From Acidobacteriota bacterium (lineage in GTDB: Bacteria; Acidobacteriota; Terriglobia; Versatilivoradales; Versatilivoraceae), in the NCBI GenBank assembly GCA_022826755.1, contig JAJDUG010000007.1:50954-114953 (forward strand): 64,000 nucleotides of DNA. Reading direction: 5' to 3'. Positions 53,612 to 63,859 of the stretch are shown here, piece after piece. The position numbers and the translations under genes are program-made. The first letter of the stretch is position 1. Each line of letters opens with the position of its first letter. The notes under the pieces were generated by a model. It was not told the origin of the DNA, ran no database searches, and worked only from the letters and a program-made list of their open reading frames with translations.

Positions 53612-54790
53612 TCAGGAGATCATGGAATAGGCATGTTTTTCGGGAGAGGACATCTCCCGTTGCCGCGCTACCAGGCCGGGCAGCAGGTCCAGCACCCGGG
53701 CCAGGTCCTCCCGGCAGGTGTCCCTGGACAAGCTGAAGCGGAGGCACTCGAAAGCCTCGGCCGGAGACAGACCCATGGCTGTCAGCACGTGGGAGGGCTC
53801 GATGGCTCCGGAAGAACAGGCGGACCCGGTGGAACAGGCCACTCCCGCCAGATCCAGATTGATGATCAACCCTTCCGCCTCGGCACCGGCAAAGCGCAGG
53901 TTGGAGGTGTTGCACAGCCTGGAATCGGCGCGGCCGTTGACCGAGACCTCCGGGATTCGGCGCTGTACCTCCTGCTCGAACCAGTCCCTCAACTGCCGAA
54001 TCCGCTCGCCTTCGCTTCCCATGGACTTCCCGGCCAGTTCGGCGGCACGACCCAGAGCGACGATCTGCGGCACGTTCTCGGTTCCCGCCCGGCGGTTTCT
54101 CTCATGGCCCCCGCCATGGAAGAGGGGACGCAGGCGCGTGCCCTTCCTCACGAAGAGGGCCCCCACTCCCTTGGGCCCATGAAGCTTGTGGGCGCTGATG
54201 GTGAGCAGGTCGACGCCGAGCTCGGCGGTGTCCAGCGGGATCTTGCCGGCCGCCTGAACCGCATCCGAGTGGAAGACCACGGCCCGCTCCCTGGCGATGT
54301 CGCCGATCTGGCGGACCGGCTGCAGTACGCCGGTCTCGTTGTTGGCGACCATGATGGATATCAGCCGGGTGTCCGCCCGCACGGCCCGGGCGACCTGCTC
54401 GGGATCCACCACCCCCTCCCGATTGACGGGGAGGTAGGTGACCTCCACGCCGCGCTTTTCCAAATGCTGGCAGGTGTGGATCACGGCATGGTGCTCGATC
54501 TGCGAGGTCACCAGGTGCCCGGCGGTTCCCGGGGCCGCCTCCATGACTCCCCGGATGGCCAGGTTGTCGCTCTCGGTGCCGCCGGCCGTAAACACGATTT
54601 CGTTTGGCTCCGAGTTCAGCAGGTCAGCCACCTGTTCCCGCGCCAGGTCCAGGGCCTCCTTGGCCTCCTGCCCGTACCCGTGCACGCTGGAGGGGTTGCC
54701 GAAGACCTCCCCATAGAAGGGCAGCATGGCCTTCAGCACCTCCGGTGCCACCCGGGTGGTCGCGTTGTTGTCCAGGTAGATGCGCCGCAT
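53612..54790 (-). CDS. Cysteine desulfurase (NifS/IscS family)
   Basis: A 392-residue PLP enzyme. YLDNNATT start, Schiff-base lysine in SAHKLHGPKG, the mobile-loop catalytic cysteine in STGSACSSG. It mobilises sulfur from cysteine for Fe-S clusters and tRNA thiolation. Linked with mnmA, so a tRNA-modification role is likely; whether it also serves the Fe-S machinery (no iscU here) cannot be told. ATG 54790 fits the family start. Confidence 0.93.
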   Translation of the reverse strand: MRRIYLDNNATTRVAPEVLKAMLPFYGEVFGNPSSVHGYGQEAKEALDLAREQVADLLNSEPNEIVFTAGGTESDNLAIRGVMEAAPGTAGHLVTSQIEHHAVIHTCQHLEKRGVEVTYLPVNREGVVDPEQVARAVRADTRLISIMVANNETGVLQPVRQIGDIARERAVVFHSDAVQAAGKIPLDTAELGVDLLTISAHKLHGPKGVGALFVRKGTRLRPLFHGGGHERNRRAGTENVPQIVALGRAAELAGKSMGSEGERIRQLRDWFEQEVQRRIPEVSVNGRADSRLCNTSNLRFAGAEAEGLIINLDLAGVACSTGSACSSGAIEPSHVLTAMGLSPAEAFECLRFSLSRDTCREDLARVLDLLPGLVARQREMSSPEKHAYSMIS

Positions 54791-55135
54791 GGCTGTCACT
54801 CAATCGCCGGCCGAAGCCGCCTGTTGCGACGGTCGCCAGTTCGCCGTTCCTCTCTCGATGGGTAGTATATACCGGAACGGTTTCGGACGCTCAAATCCGT
54901 GCCGCCTATCGCGCGGGATGACGGCTTCCCGGGAGCGCGGGCGTCCCGCCCGCACTAGGCTTGGCACAGGCTTGGCCTTCTCTCCGACCTGGATAAACTG
55001 GAAAGGGCGCGATGGATTCCTTCCGCTTGGCTGATGCGGATCCAGTCGGAAAATCTGATGTGCAGTCCCTCCCGTCGATGCGGCGAGCGCCAACAGCGGC
55101 GTTTCAGGTATTCTTAGCGGGAGGAGGAAGAGCAC
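54791..55135. other. 345-bp divergent intergenic region
   Basis: Lies between the desulfurase gene and mcrB. It carries copy 2 of the 26-bp GC-rich repeat (54928-54953) and the mcrB ribosome site (GGGAGGAGGAAGAG before ATG 55136). No gene was recognised. Confidence 0.5.
54928..54953 (+). repeat. 26-bp GC-rich dispersed repeat, copy 2
   Basis: Identical to 58565-58590 and the reverse complement of 5489-5514 and 58723-58748 (CCCGGGAGCGCGGGCG, then TCCCGCCCGC). Confidence 0.8.
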
Positions 55136-57298
55136 ATGAACGAGATCTACGCCTGGGTTCCCTGGTTCCAGGAACTCGCAGGCAAGATTGAGGAGGGCGG
55201 GGAGGAATATCTGGCCGAAGCTGCCAAAAAAGTGGCGTGGCGCGACGATGACAAGAAGCAGGCGTTGCTCGATTACGGCGATGAGAATATAGACCCGTTC
55301 TCGTTCTTCTATACCCTCGCGCAAAGGAGCCAGGACCGGAGAAGCAGGAAACGGATATATCCGAGCATTGTGAAAGAATTCAAAATGAAGCGCCAGCCTC
55401 CGGTCGAGTCGGACGAGGGGTTCATATTTCCAACGCCGTCGTACAGAGCCAAGGTTCTCTTCCATAACAACGGTCACGGCAACCCGAATTTGCTATGGCG
55501 CTTATTCAGTGCTTCCGTTCAAGGACTTGAGTCAGTGAAATCGGAGATTTTCGATGGAGCACTCGATATCGGCAACGATTGGCGGGTGAAACTGACCCAG
55601 GCGCTCTTTCTCATCAACCCGCGGCAGTTCCTTGCCTGCGACGACAAGATGGATCTCTTTGTCGAGTTGCCGACCGCAGACTTCGATTGGGAACACTACA
55701 AGGAATGGCTACAGGAAGTCCGTGGCAAGTTTCCGGGTTGTGAGCCTTACGAAATAAACCATTTCGCCTATCTGAGGTGGTCGGGCAGCCTGCCGGTTCG
55801 TCCGGATCGATGCTTTCAGGTCAGCACAAATGCCCGGGGCAAGGACGGAGGGGACTTTTGGATCGACAACAGACCGGAGCTTGACTTCGCACCGAATCAT
55901 TGGGTCTTTACGGGAGGACCTGGTCCGGGGACGGGAGGACGCAGACCCGGGATGGATTGGGAGGAGTATGACGAGTCGAAGCATGGTTCTCCCACGTACC
56001 TGCTTGACAAACCTGAGCGAGGCGATCTGATTCTTGTTAGAACCGGCACGTCGCGGGGGCGCGGCATGGGGATCGTCTGCAAGAACGACTACCGGGACCG
56101 CCTCGCTGCAGATAGCAGGATCCATGTGATCTGGGTGAACAAGCGCACGATAGACAAACTATCGGGACAAACGCAACGATTGGGTTTTGACAAGGCAGGT
56201 CCTAAGACCCTAAAGGCATTCCGCCAGACGCCGGCCTATGCGGAGACATTTGCATTGCTGGATCGACTCGGTGACGTTGTTCGCGAGGAGCCGAATTCAA
56301 GTGAAGGGGAAGTGGTGAACCCGAAAGTGAAACATCCCAAGAATCAGATCCTCTACGGCCCTCCGGGAACCGGCAAGACCTTCCACGCGGTCGACCGCGC
56401 CTTGGCGATCATCGATGGCGTGACGGTGAAGGATGTGGTGCGTAACATCGAGAAGTTCCGCAAGCTTCGGCTATCCAGCCAGATCGAGATGGCCACCTTT
56501 CACCAGAATTACGCTTATGAGGACTTCATCGAGGGCATCCGGCCGGTATTGAGTAATGACATTGGTGGCCAAGTCGGATACGAGTTGCGTGACGGTATTT
56601 TCAAAAAAATTGCCAAGGCAGCGGGTGCGGAAGAGGATAAACGGTTCGTCCTGATTATCGACGAGATCAATCGCGGCAATATCGCCAAGATATTCGGCGA
56701 GCTCATCACGCTGATCGAGGAATCCCGGCGCCTTGGTGCAGACGATGAAACGAAGGTCAGGTTGCCCTATTCGGGGAAGTCATTCGGTGTTCCGGACAAC
56801 CTCTACCTGGTCGGCACCATGAACACGGCCGACCGGTCGATTCAATTGCTGGACACGGCCTTGCGACGCCGCTTCACTTTCGCGGAGTTGATGCCGGAGC
56901 CGGAGCATCCGCTCATTTCCAAGGATGTGGAAGGCGTTGACTGTCAGGCCATGCTCAGGATGATGAACCGGCGCATCACCGCGCTGCTCGACCGGGAACA
57001 CCAGATCGGCCATACCTACCTGATGGGCGTGGACACGATGGAGAAGCTGTCCCACGCCTTCCAAAACAAGATCTTCCCGCTGCTGCAGGAGTACTTCTTC
57101 GACGACTGGTCCAAGATAGGGGCCGTTCTGGGTGGAAACGATTTTGTCGTGGAGACGAAGACCGCAGGCCTGTTCCGGGAAAGCGAACAAGAGGTCGAAG
57201 AGCGGGTTTACCAGCGGCTGTCGCACAACGATACGAAGTGGACCGAACCCGGCCAATACCGCCGCATCTACGAAACGCCGGCTGAGCAGAGTGGCTGA
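55136..57298 (+). CDS. mcrB: McrB-like AAA+ GTPase of type IV restriction
   Basis: A 720-residue protein. The AAA+ module starts near residue 400: Walker A LYGPPGTGKTFHAV (about 408), McrB-type motif FHQNYAYEDFIEGIRP, Walker B LIIDEINRGNIAKIFGEL (about 508) and sensor TMNTADRSIQLLDTALRRRF. Upstream, GDLILVRTGTSRGRGMGIVC (about 295-330) looks like a PUA/EVE-type modified-base reader; residues 1-220 are unknown. McrB drives translocation and, with McrC, cuts modified DNA. It overlaps mcrC by one base (TGATG). Confidence 0.88.
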   Translation: MNEIYAWVPWFQELAGKIEEGGEEYLAEAAKKVAWRDDDKKQALLDYGDENIDPFSFFYTLAQRSQDRRSRKRIYPSIVKEFKMKRQPPVESDEGFIFPTPSYRAKVLFHNNGHGNPNLLWRLFSASVQGLESVKSEIFDGALDIGNDWRVKLTQALFLINPRQFLACDDKMDLFVELPTADFDWEHYKEWLQEVRGKFPGCEPYEINHFAYLRWSGSLPVRPDRCFQVSTNARGKDGGDFWIDNRPELDFAPNHWVFTGGPGPGTGGRRPGMDWEEYDESKHGSPTYLLDKPERGDLILVRTGTSRGRGMGIVCKNDYRDRLAADSRIHVIWVNKRTIDKLSGQTQRLGFDKAGPKTLKAFRQTPAYAETFALLDRLGDVVREEPNSSEGEVVNPKVKHPKNQILYGPPGTGKTFHAVDRALAIIDGVTVKDVVRNIEKFRKLRLSSQIEMATFHQNYAYEDFIEGIRPVLSNDIGGQVGYELRDGIFKKIAKAAGAEEDKRFVLIIDEINRGNIAKIFGELITLIEESRRLGADDETKVRLPYSGKSFGVPDNLYLVGTMNTADRSIQLLDTALRRRFTFAELMPEPEHPLISKDVEGVDCQAMLRMMNRRITALLDREHQIGHTYLMGVDTMEKLSHAFQNKIFPLLQEYFFDDWSKIGAVLGGNDFVVETKTAGLFRESEQEVEERVYQRLSHNDTKWTEPGQYRRIYETPAEQSG

Positions 57299-58536
57299 TG
57301 TCGGACCCCTATACGATTCAGGAGCATGAATCCTTCGACCGCGGAACGCTGCACCAGGCGGACTTCGAGGAGCTCAAAATTCATGCCAGCAAGAGTCCGG
57401 TGCTTCAGCGCACTGCGAGCGGCGGCGTGGCCGCGGCCAACTACGTGGGCATCCTCACCACCCGGCGCGGCACGGTGGTGGAGATTCTTCCGAAGATCGA
57501 CCTTGGAAGCGAAGCGGACTCAAACTACGAAACCACCCGACGCCTGTTCCTGCGCATGCTGCGATGCTGGCGCCGGTTCGAGAAAGTTCCAAAGCTACCC
57601 GAAAGCGGCATTCGCGCCGTGCGGCGCTTCCCCATGCTGGAAGTCTTCGTCCGCCAGTTTCTCGACGGCCTGAACACGCTCACCCGCGGAGGCCTCGCCA
57701 GGCGTTACATCCCGGTGGAGCAGAACCTGCCCTACTTGCGCGGGCGGCTCCTTTTTCGTGACCAGATCCGTGAAAACCTGGTCAATCGGGCGCGGTTTTA
57801 TGTGGCGCACGGCGAATTGAGCGTCAATCGTCCCGCCAACCGGCTCATTCACAGCGCGCTGGCCAGGCTGAAGCTGCTGGTGCGGTACACGGAGAACCGG
57901 CGTCTGCTGAGGTTGCTGGGCCAGTTGATGGAGGTTGCCGAGGTGCCGCAGGCGGCCAATCCGCGGGCCGACTGGCAGCGACACCGGGTGGATCGCTCCA
58001 TGCCCCACTACGGGCCGGTGATGCAATGGGTGGGCCTGTTCCTGTTCGGGCACGGGCTGGCTACCTACTCGGGTAGATATCGCAACCTGTCTTTGCTGTT
58101 TCCCATGGAGCGGGTGTTCGAGGACTTCGTCGCCCATAGTTTTCGACGCTGGCAGTCGGGTTACCGTGTGGCCGCACAAAGTCCGCAAAAGCCTCTGGCC
58201 AGAATCGAAAATCAACCCGCGTTCATGATGAAGCCGGACATCTCTCTGCGGAAGGGCGATCGAGTTGCCTTCATTCTCGATGCCAAGTGGAAGGAAATCG
58301 ACACCTTATCCGAAGATCCCAAACACGGTATCAATCAAGACGACCTGTACCAGCTTTACGCTTACGCCAAGGGCAATGGTTGTGACACCGTGGCGCTCGT
58401 TTACCCCCAAACACAGGCGTTCACGAGCGCACTCCGGTACCGACTCCTCGACGATGTAACCCTGCTTTGCCTGCCCTTCGATGTGGCGAGTCCCGAGACA
58501 AGCATTGAGTCGTCCATCAGGACGCTTGAGGCGTAG
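57298..58536 (+). CDS. mcrC: McrC-like nuclease subunit of type IV restriction
   Basis: A 412-residue protein. The N-terminal half is the McrC family stretch (YVGILTTRRGTVVEILPKI, AGLARRYIPVEQNLPYLRG RG-type motif LRGRLLF). The PD-(D/E)xK centre is MKPDISLRKGD ... FILDAKWK (about residues 311-332). It stimulates McrB and cuts DNA. Intact, one-base overlap with mcrB. Confidence 0.9.
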   Translation: MSDPYTIQEHESFDRGTLHQADFEELKIHASKSPVLQRTASGGVAAANYVGILTTRRGTVVEILPKIDLGSEADSNYETTRRLFLRMLRCWRRFEKVPKLPESGIRAVRRFPMLEVFVRQFLDGLNTLTRGGLARRYIPVEQNLPYLRGRLLFRDQIRENLVNRARFYVAHGELSVNRPANRLIHSALARLKLLVRYTENRRLLRLLGQLMEVAEVPQAANPRADWQRHRVDRSMPHYGPVMQWVGLFLFGHGLATYSGRYRNLSLLFPMERVFEDFVAHSFRRWQSGYRVAAQSPQKPLARIENQPAFMMKPDISLRKGDRVAFILDAKWKEIDTLSEDPKHGINQDDLYQLYAYAKGNGCDTVALVYPQTQAFTSALRYRLLDDVTLLCLPFDVASPETSIESSIRTLEA

Positions 58537-58564
58537 GCAATGCAACCCGTCAACATGGGTGCCC

Positions 58565-58590
58565 CCCGGGAGCGCGGGCGTCCCGCCCGC
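58565..58590 (+). repeat. 26-bp GC-rich dispersed repeat, copy 3
   Basis: Same sequence and orientation as 54928-54953; immediately downstream of mcrC. Confidence 0.8.
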
Positions 58591-58722
58591 CCAGGGGCCT
58601 GGCCCAGCCAGGCCGGTCTGCTCTGCCTTCGGTCCAGCGGAAAGAGCGCTGATGCTCCCCTCCCGCCTTCGCCCAGTCGGAGGCGGAGGCGGTGACTCGC
58701 ATCCTGTTTGCAGGAAGACGGT

Positions 58723-58748
58723 GCGGGCGGGACGCCCGCGCTCCCGGG
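58723..58748 (-). repeat. 26-bp GC-rich dispersed repeat, copy 4
   Basis: Reverse complement of copies 2 and 3; also shares short flanks with copy 1. Confidence 0.8.
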
Positions 58749-58875
58749 GGGGTGCCGCCCGGCTGACCGGTGCGGCGCTGGTAGGCGACTTCTCAAAAAA
58801 TCCGAGCCGCAAGCCGACCACTGAACATCCGGTGTGATCAGAACCGAAGAGCCCTGGGAATGGGACGTTATCGGC

Positions 58876-59943
58876 TCAACCGGATGCACCCGGCCAGTCT
58901 TCGGGAGAAAGCCCAATCCAGCGGGCCTCGTCGCAGATTTGGGCCCAGGTGTTGTCGTCCACGGTGATGCCTTCCGCCTGGGTGCGGCGGGCGCTGCGAT
59001 ATTCGGGTTCGCCGGGGGCCAGAATTTCGCTGAAGCCCTCGGCCAGACGGCTGGACTTGACGTGGGCGATCAGGGAATCCACTTCGTCGTAGTAGCGGTC
59101 CAGGTCGCAAAAGTCCTCGATGCGATAGGCGGTTATCAGGACGCCGTTGCTGGACATGGTGCGTTCCCCGGCGGCGCATCCCTCCCCGCTGAGGGCCCCG
59201 CCCAGGATTTCCACCATGATGCTGAGGCCGTAGCCCTTGTGGCCAACGGGCCCTCCCAGCGGCAGAATGGCTCCCGGCGGATCGCCCTTGAACTCGTGGG
59301 GGTCGGTGGTGGGCCGCCCCTCCGAGTCGATGATCCATCCCTCGGGCAGGCTCTTGCCCTGATTCATGGCGACCCGAATCTTGCCCTCGGCCGCCATGGA
59401 GGTGGTCATGTCGATGAAGATCGGGTCGTCCTGGCGCCGCGGAGCCGCGAAGGCCAGGGGGTTGGTGCTGAGGCGCCCGTCGATACCGCCGAAGGGGGCG
59501 ATCTGATAGCCCAAGCGGCCCGCGTTGACGAAAATGGATCCGATCAGGCCCGCTCTGGCGATCTCCAGCGGGTAGGCGCCCACCCGGCCGATGTGGCTGG
59601 TGTTGCGCAGGCCGACCGCCGCCATTCCCTGGGTGCGGGCCTTTTCGATGGCCAGGCGGGTGGCGAAATTGGCCCCGATCTGTCCCAGGGCTCCGTTGGC
59701 GTCCACCACGGCCGTGCAGGGATGATCGCTGACTATCCTGGGAGTGGCCCGGGGCTTGAAGCGACCGTCTCGCAGGGCGCGAAGATATTCCGCGTATCGC
59801 ATCACTCCATGGGAGGGGTGGCCGAAGAGATTCGACTCCACGATGTGGTCGACCACGGCGCGGCTGTCGTCTTCTCGACAGCCGGCCGTCTGAAAGAGCC
59901 GGTATCCGATCTCGCGGAGATCTTGTGGGTTGAATGTGGGCAT
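58876..59943 (-). CDS. Malate/L-lactate dehydrogenase (Ldh2/YlbC-type) family oxidoreductase
   Basis: A 355-residue NAD(P)-dependent 2-hydroxyacid dehydrogenase of the type with a non-Rossmann fold. SNLFGHPSHGVMRYAEYL and VGLRNTSHIGRVGAYPLEIA carry the catalytic histidines, and DMTTSMAAEGKIRVA and PLGGPVGHKGYGLSIMVEIL are family markers. Members oxidise malate, lactate, ureidoglycolate or sulfolactate. ATG 59943 is the family start; longer readings are low-complexity. Confidence 0.88.
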   Translation of the reverse strand: MPTFNPQDLREIGYRLFQTAGCREDDSRAVVDHIVESNLFGHPSHGVMRYAEYLRALRDGRFKPRATPRIVSDHPCTAVVDANGALGQIGANFATRLAIEKARTQGMAAVGLRNTSHIGRVGAYPLEIARAGLIGSIFVNAGRLGYQIAPFGGIDGRLSTNPLAFAAPRRQDDPIFIDMTTSMAAEGKIRVAMNQGKSLPEGWIIDSEGRPTTDPHEFKGDPPGAILPLGGPVGHKGYGLSIMVEILGGALSGEGCAAGERTMSSNGVLITAYRIEDFCDLDRYYDEVDSLIAHVKSSRLAEGFSEILAPGEPEYRSARRTQAEGITVDDNTWAQICDEARWIGLSPEDWPGASG

Positions 59944-60284
59944 GGGTTGGGTCTCCGGGCTTGAGGATAAAGAGCAAAAAAGCTGTGTGTTTCCGGGAAA
60001 ACCGGAGTCGGGCTGCATCCGCCCGGCGGCCTGATTATACACGACCGGCCCGGTCCTCCCCTTCTTTGGGCCGGGCGGCGGGATGGGTGTCCTCCTGCCG
60101 GGAGAGTCCGCGCGCGGAGCGTCCCTCCTTCCCGCCCGGTTGACGGTGATTCCCGGTCCGGGAAGGGGGGCGGCTGCCGGTAGCCCCAGGGTGTCTTCCG
60201 AAAAACATGCCCTTCTCTCCTGGCTCAAGTAGAATGGGTCCATGAATATGCAGGAACAATCCCCGTAACGGAAAGGAGATCACA
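59944..60284. other. 341-bp divergent intergenic region
   Basis: Holds the promoters of the dehydrogenase and the prohibitin-like gene. No gene or repeat recognised; the last 15 bp contain a strong AAAGGAGA ribosome site. Confidence 0.35.
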
Positions 60285-61127
60285 ATGGCAAGATATTCAC
60301 GGGACGAGGTTCGGTTGCCGGTCAATCTGGGCAGGATCATTTCCATGGGAGTCGTGGTGATTGTCGCCCTGATCATCGTCTCGGGAGCCTTTGGAACGGT
60401 AGGGGCCGGGCAGCGTGGCGTTCTGCTGCGATTCGACGCTCCGACCGGAAAGATCCTGGATGAGGGCCTCTACTTCAAGGTTCCCTTCATCGAGGACGTG
60501 GCGCTGATGTCCACCCAGATCAACAAGTACACCGCTCCCGCAACCTCCTCCAGCAAGGACCTGCAGGTGGTGACCACCGAAGTCACCTTGAACTACCAGT
60601 TGCAGCCCACCCAGGTTGCGGAAGTCTATCGGGCCCTGCGGCGGAATTACGAAAGCCTGGTGATTCAGCCCTATATCCAGGAAGCCGTGAAATCGACCAC
60701 GGCCAACTACAATGCCGAAGAACTCATCACCCAGCGCCCGGCGGTAAAGACCGCCCTCCAGGAGCTGCTGGCCGATCGATTGCAGCCGCGAGGTTTGGAG
60801 GTGGTGCAGGTATCGATCACCGATTTCCAGTTTTCGAATGCCTTCCAGCAAGCCATCGAGGCCAAGGTGACGGCGGTCCAGCAGGCACTGGAAGCGGAGA
60901 ACGCCCTTCGACGTGTCGAGTTCGAGGCCAAGCAGCAGATCGAGCAGGCTCGGGCCGAAGCCAAGGGCCTGGAACTGCAACGGGCGCAGGTGACCACCCA
61001 GTTGATTCAGTTGCGGCAAATCGAGGTTCAAAGGGCCGCCGTGGACAAGTGGAATGGAGTGATGCCGACGGTGGTCACCAGCGGCGGTCCGGTTCCCATG
61101 CTGGACGTGTTCACGTCGGGGCAATAG
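60285..61127 (+). CDS. Prohibitin/SPFH-family membrane protein
   Basis: A 280-residue protein with one membrane helix (residues about 17-38, ISMGVVVIVALIIVSGAFG), then the SPFH/Band-7 domain (AGQRGVLLRFDAPTGKILDEGLYFKVPFIEDV) and a long charged helix (AKVTAVQQALEAENALRRVEFEAKQQIEQARAEA). Homo-oligomeric rings of this type organise membrane proteases (HflK/C with FtsH) or microdomains. ATG 60285, ribosome site AAAGGAGATC. Confidence 0.9.
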   Translation: MARYSRDEVRLPVNLGRIISMGVVVIVALIIVSGAFGTVGAGQRGVLLRFDAPTGKILDEGLYFKVPFIEDVALMSTQINKYTAPATSSSKDLQVVTTEVTLNYQLQPTQVAEVYRALRRNYESLVIQPYIQEAVKSTTANYNAEELITQRPAVKTALQELLADRLQPRGLEVVQVSITDFQFSNAFQQAIEAKVTAVQQALEAENALRRVEFEAKQQIEQARAEAKGLELQRAQVTTQLIQLRQIEVQRAAVDKWNGVMPTVVTSGGPVPMLDVFTSGQ

Positions 61128-61208
61128 AGGACGAGTTTCTCGCCGTGGGGTCGTGGGCCGGTTGGGTGGGGAGTACTCCAGTCAGGTTCGCGGGCCGAGG
61201 AGCGATCG

Positions 61209-63404
61209 TCAGCGGGGTTCAGCTTCGAGCAGCCAGGAGAGGAACTCCCTGACCGCGGCCGGATCGGGCAGTCTGTAGCCGGCCCGGCTCTCGCCGGAAC
61301 CGACGTGGATGGCAAAGCTGCCGGGCGGCAGGGCCGCGAACAGCTCTTCGTCGGAGCGGTCATCTCCCACCGCCAGGATGGTCCAGCTTCCTTCTCCCGC
61401 CTTTGCCAGCGAAGGGACGACCATGCCCTTGTGGATGCCCCGGGCACGCACCTCCACCACTTTGTGGCCCATCACCATTTCGGCGGACAGATCCGGCAAG
61501 ATCTCCTCGATCCGATTTTGGAGATCCCGGGCATGGGCTTTGCCCAGCTCGGGGTCGGCCATCCGGTAGTGCCAGGCCAGGCCCGCGCTCTTTCGCTCGA
61601 TCAGGGAGCCCGGCGTCCAGGAGGCGAATTGCTCCAGGATGGGCAGTATGACCTCCTTCCACCTGGAGTCGTCCGGGCTGTTGCGCTGCCAGGGACTTCC
61701 CGGTTCCGGGCGGGACCAGAAGCCATGTTCCGCATGCAGTCCGATGGGCATTCCACCCAGCCAGCTTTCCAGGACGGGGGCCGGACGGCCGCTGACAATG
61801 TGGACGGCAGTGCCCGGTCGCGCCGCCAGGGCCTGGAGCAGCTTCTTCACCTCGGGGTCGGGAACGGCCAGTTGGGGCGAGCTGGCCAGGGGCACCAGCG
61901 TGCCGTCGTAATCCAGCAGCAGCAACAAGCGGTCGGAACCGCTCAGCTTCTCAAGCATTGCCTCCATCCTGGCGTGGGCCGACTGGGCCTCCACGGGTTG
62001 GGTTGTGACTCCCGGAGCCGTTTCGAGAGCCTTGATGAAACTGTTGGCCCAGTGGTAGCAGTCGTAGGTCAGAACGCGGCTGCGCAGTACCCGCATGCGG
62101 GCCCGCCGTTCTTCCTCGGGAAGGGAAAGACTGTTGCTGATGGTACTGGCCACTCCATCGATGTCGTAGGGGTTGACGGAGACGGCTTCCCGCAGCTCTT
62201 CGGCAGCCCCGGCAAACTCGCTCAGCATCAGGATGCCGTCTCCATCGGTGCGGGAGGCCACAAACTCCTTGGCCACCAGGTTCATTCCGTCCCGCAAGGG
62301 GGTGACCAGCATCAGGTCGGCCGCGCGGTAGAGCGCGACCAGCTCGGCTTGGGGTATGGAGCGGTAGAGGTAGTGTATGGGCACCGAGTTTACGGTCGCG
62401 TGGGCGCCGTTGATCCGGCCCACCAGCTCATCCAGGTTCTGGCGGTAGTGCTCGTAGGAATCGACCCTGGTGCGAGAGGGCACCACGATCTGAATCATGC
62501 GCACCTTGTCCCTCAACCCGGGCTCCCGTTCCAGCAATCGGTCCATGGCCAGCATGCGCCGCGGCAGCCCCTTGGTGTAATCGAGCCGATCCACTCCCAG
62601 GATCAATTTGCGCCCGCCGCACTCCTGTCGCACGGCCTTCGCCTTGGCCAGCACCGAATCCCGGTCGGCCATCCGGCCGAACTCGGCGGCGTCGACGCCG
62701 ATGGGGAAGACGCCCATGAGGATCTTTCGTTCCTCGAAGGTCAGCATTTCGCCCTCGGATTCCACGCCCAGAACCAGCAGGATGGCCCGGGCGAAATGCC
62801 GCATGTAGGAGAAGGTGTGGAATCCGATCAGATCGGCTCCCAGGATGCCCTCCAGCATCTGGCTGCGCCAGGGGAGGATGCGGAAGACTTCGGAGGAAGG
62901 GAAGGGGATATGCAGGAAGAATCCGATTCTGGCCTGGGGAAGAAGGCGGCGCAGCATGGCCGGAACCAGGGTGAGCTGGTAATCGTGGACCCAAACCAGG
63001 TCGCCGCTTCGGTATTCCCGGGCGACCACTTCGGCAAAGTGCCGGTTGACCTCGCGGTAGGTTTCCCAGTGCCGCCAGGCGTCCCGTTGAATCAGGTCTG
63101 TCTGATAGTGAAACAGCGGCCAGAGCACGCCATTGGAGAAGGCCTCGTAGTAGCGGTTGATCTCGCTCTGAGTGAGGTAGACCGGCACCGCCCGGAGTTC
63201 GGCCAGCTCCCGTTCCAGATCGGAGCGCTGGCCCTCCTGGGACGAGACCTCGCCGGGCCAACCCACCCAGAGGGATTCTCCCGATTGGTGAGGGCCGCGC
63301 AGTCCGGTGGCCAGGCCTCCGATGGACTCGCTCACGCGGATCTTGCCCTGCTCCGACTTCACGGTAATGGGCAGTCGGTTGGAGACGATCAGGAGTCTGC
63401 TCAT
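61209..63404 (-). CDS. Bifunctional trehalose-6-phosphate synthase/phosphatase (OtsA-OtsB fusion)
   Basis: A 731-residue protein. Residues 1-470 are a GT20 Ots[72 protein letters not shown]. Residues about 495-725 are a HAD-type Ots[16 protein letters not shown] (nucleophile Asp), HIVSGRPAP, and [11 protein letters not shown]. The enzyme makes trehalose from UDP-glucose and glucose-6-phosphate in two steps. Such fusions are known in several bacterial phyla and in plants. Osmotic or desiccation tolerance is its usual role. Confidence 0.93.
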   Translation of the reverse strand: MSRLLIVSNRLPITVKSEQGKIRVSESIGGLATGLRGPHQSGESLWVGWPGEVSSQEGQRSDLERELAELRAVPVYLTQSEINRYYEAFSNGVLWPLFHYQTDLIQRDAWRHWETYREVNRHFAEVVAREYRSGDLVWVHDYQLTLVPAMLRRLLPQARIGFFLHIPFPSSEVFRILPWRSQMLEGILGADLIGFHTFSYMRHFARAILLVLGVESEGEMLTFEERKILMGVFPIGVDAAEFGRMADRDSVLAKAKAVRQECGGRKLILGVDRLDYTKGLPRRMLAMDRLLEREPGLRDKVRMIQIVVPSRTRVDSYEHYRQNLDELVGRINGAHATVNSVPIHYLYRSIPQAELVALYRAADLMLVTPLRDGMNLVAKEFVASRTDGDGILMLSEFAGAAEELREAVSVNPYDIDGVASTISNSLSLPEEERRARMRVLRSRVLTYDCYHWANSFIKALETAPGVTTQPVEAQSAHARMEAMLEKLSGSDRLLLLLDYDGTLVPLASSPQLAVPDPEVKKLLQALAARPGTAVHIVSGRPAPVLESWLGGMPIGLHAEHGFWSRPEPGSPWQRNSPDDSRWKEVILPILEQFASWTPGSLIERKSAGLAWHYRMADPELGKAHARDLQNRIEEILPDLSAEMVMGHKVVEVRARGIHKGMVVPSLAKAGEGSWTILAVGDDRSDEELFAALPPGSFAIHVGSGESRAGYRLPDPAAVREFLSWLLEAEPR

Positions 63405-63562
63405 GGTTGAGTGATCGAATCGGGGACGGCGGTGGAGTGAGGTAGCGGTGAGAAAGGGGACCGCCGATGGAACGGCCGGTCACCTCATTGTATTGGAACC
63501 GGCCGTCATCTTCAAGGCGGTCGGAGAAGGGAGCCGGCGGGGGAACTAGCCTGAAACAACCG

Positions 63563-63618
63563 AAAAAAGAGTTATCCACGAAGGGCCACGAAGGACGACG
63601 AAGGGCCACGAAGAAAAA
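63563..63618 (+). repeat. CACGAA-type dispersed repeat (longest copy)
   Basis: AAAAAAGAGTTATCCACGAA, followed by GGGCCACGAAGGACGACGAA and GGGCCACGAAG, best copy of the family; preceded by CCTGAAACAACC, whose complement GTTGTTTCAGG also flanks the copies near 5.57 and 22.97 kb. Confidence 0.7.
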
Positions 63619-63838
63619 TAGGGAGGGGAAAAGAAATCCACCAAGGACACGAAGTGACGCCCTTGGTGTGCAGCAACCCCTTGTCCTGTTTATCCTGTGC
63701 ATCGATGTTTCTTTTTTTATTTGACATGGATGCACAGGATGCACAGGATTATCGGCCTCAACCACCTTGCCCCGATTGCGGGCATCCTGCGTCTCGTTTC
63801 GCGCGGGTCAGTTTCTTCTGCAGCAGCGTATCGTCCTC

Positions 63839-63859
63839 TGTATCCATGTTCAATAGGTA
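63839..63859 (-). repeat. Dispersed repeat, TATTGAACATGG type, second copy
   Basis: Complement reads TACCTATTGAACATGGATAC plus A; one mismatch to 22755-22775. Confidence 0.6.

Larger units (their letters stand above)
58537..58875. other. Intergenic region with an inverted pair of 26-bp repeats
   Basis: Holds copies 3 (58565-58590) and 4 (58723-58748) of the GC-rich repeat in opposite orientation, 132 bp apart, so the transcript could fold into a long hairpin. No gene seen. Confidence 0.6.

Noticed and set aside
61305..63410. A 701-codon open frame on the plus strand opposite the trehalose enzyme
   Set aside because: Antisense to strong OtsA/OtsB motifs; no recognisable domain.
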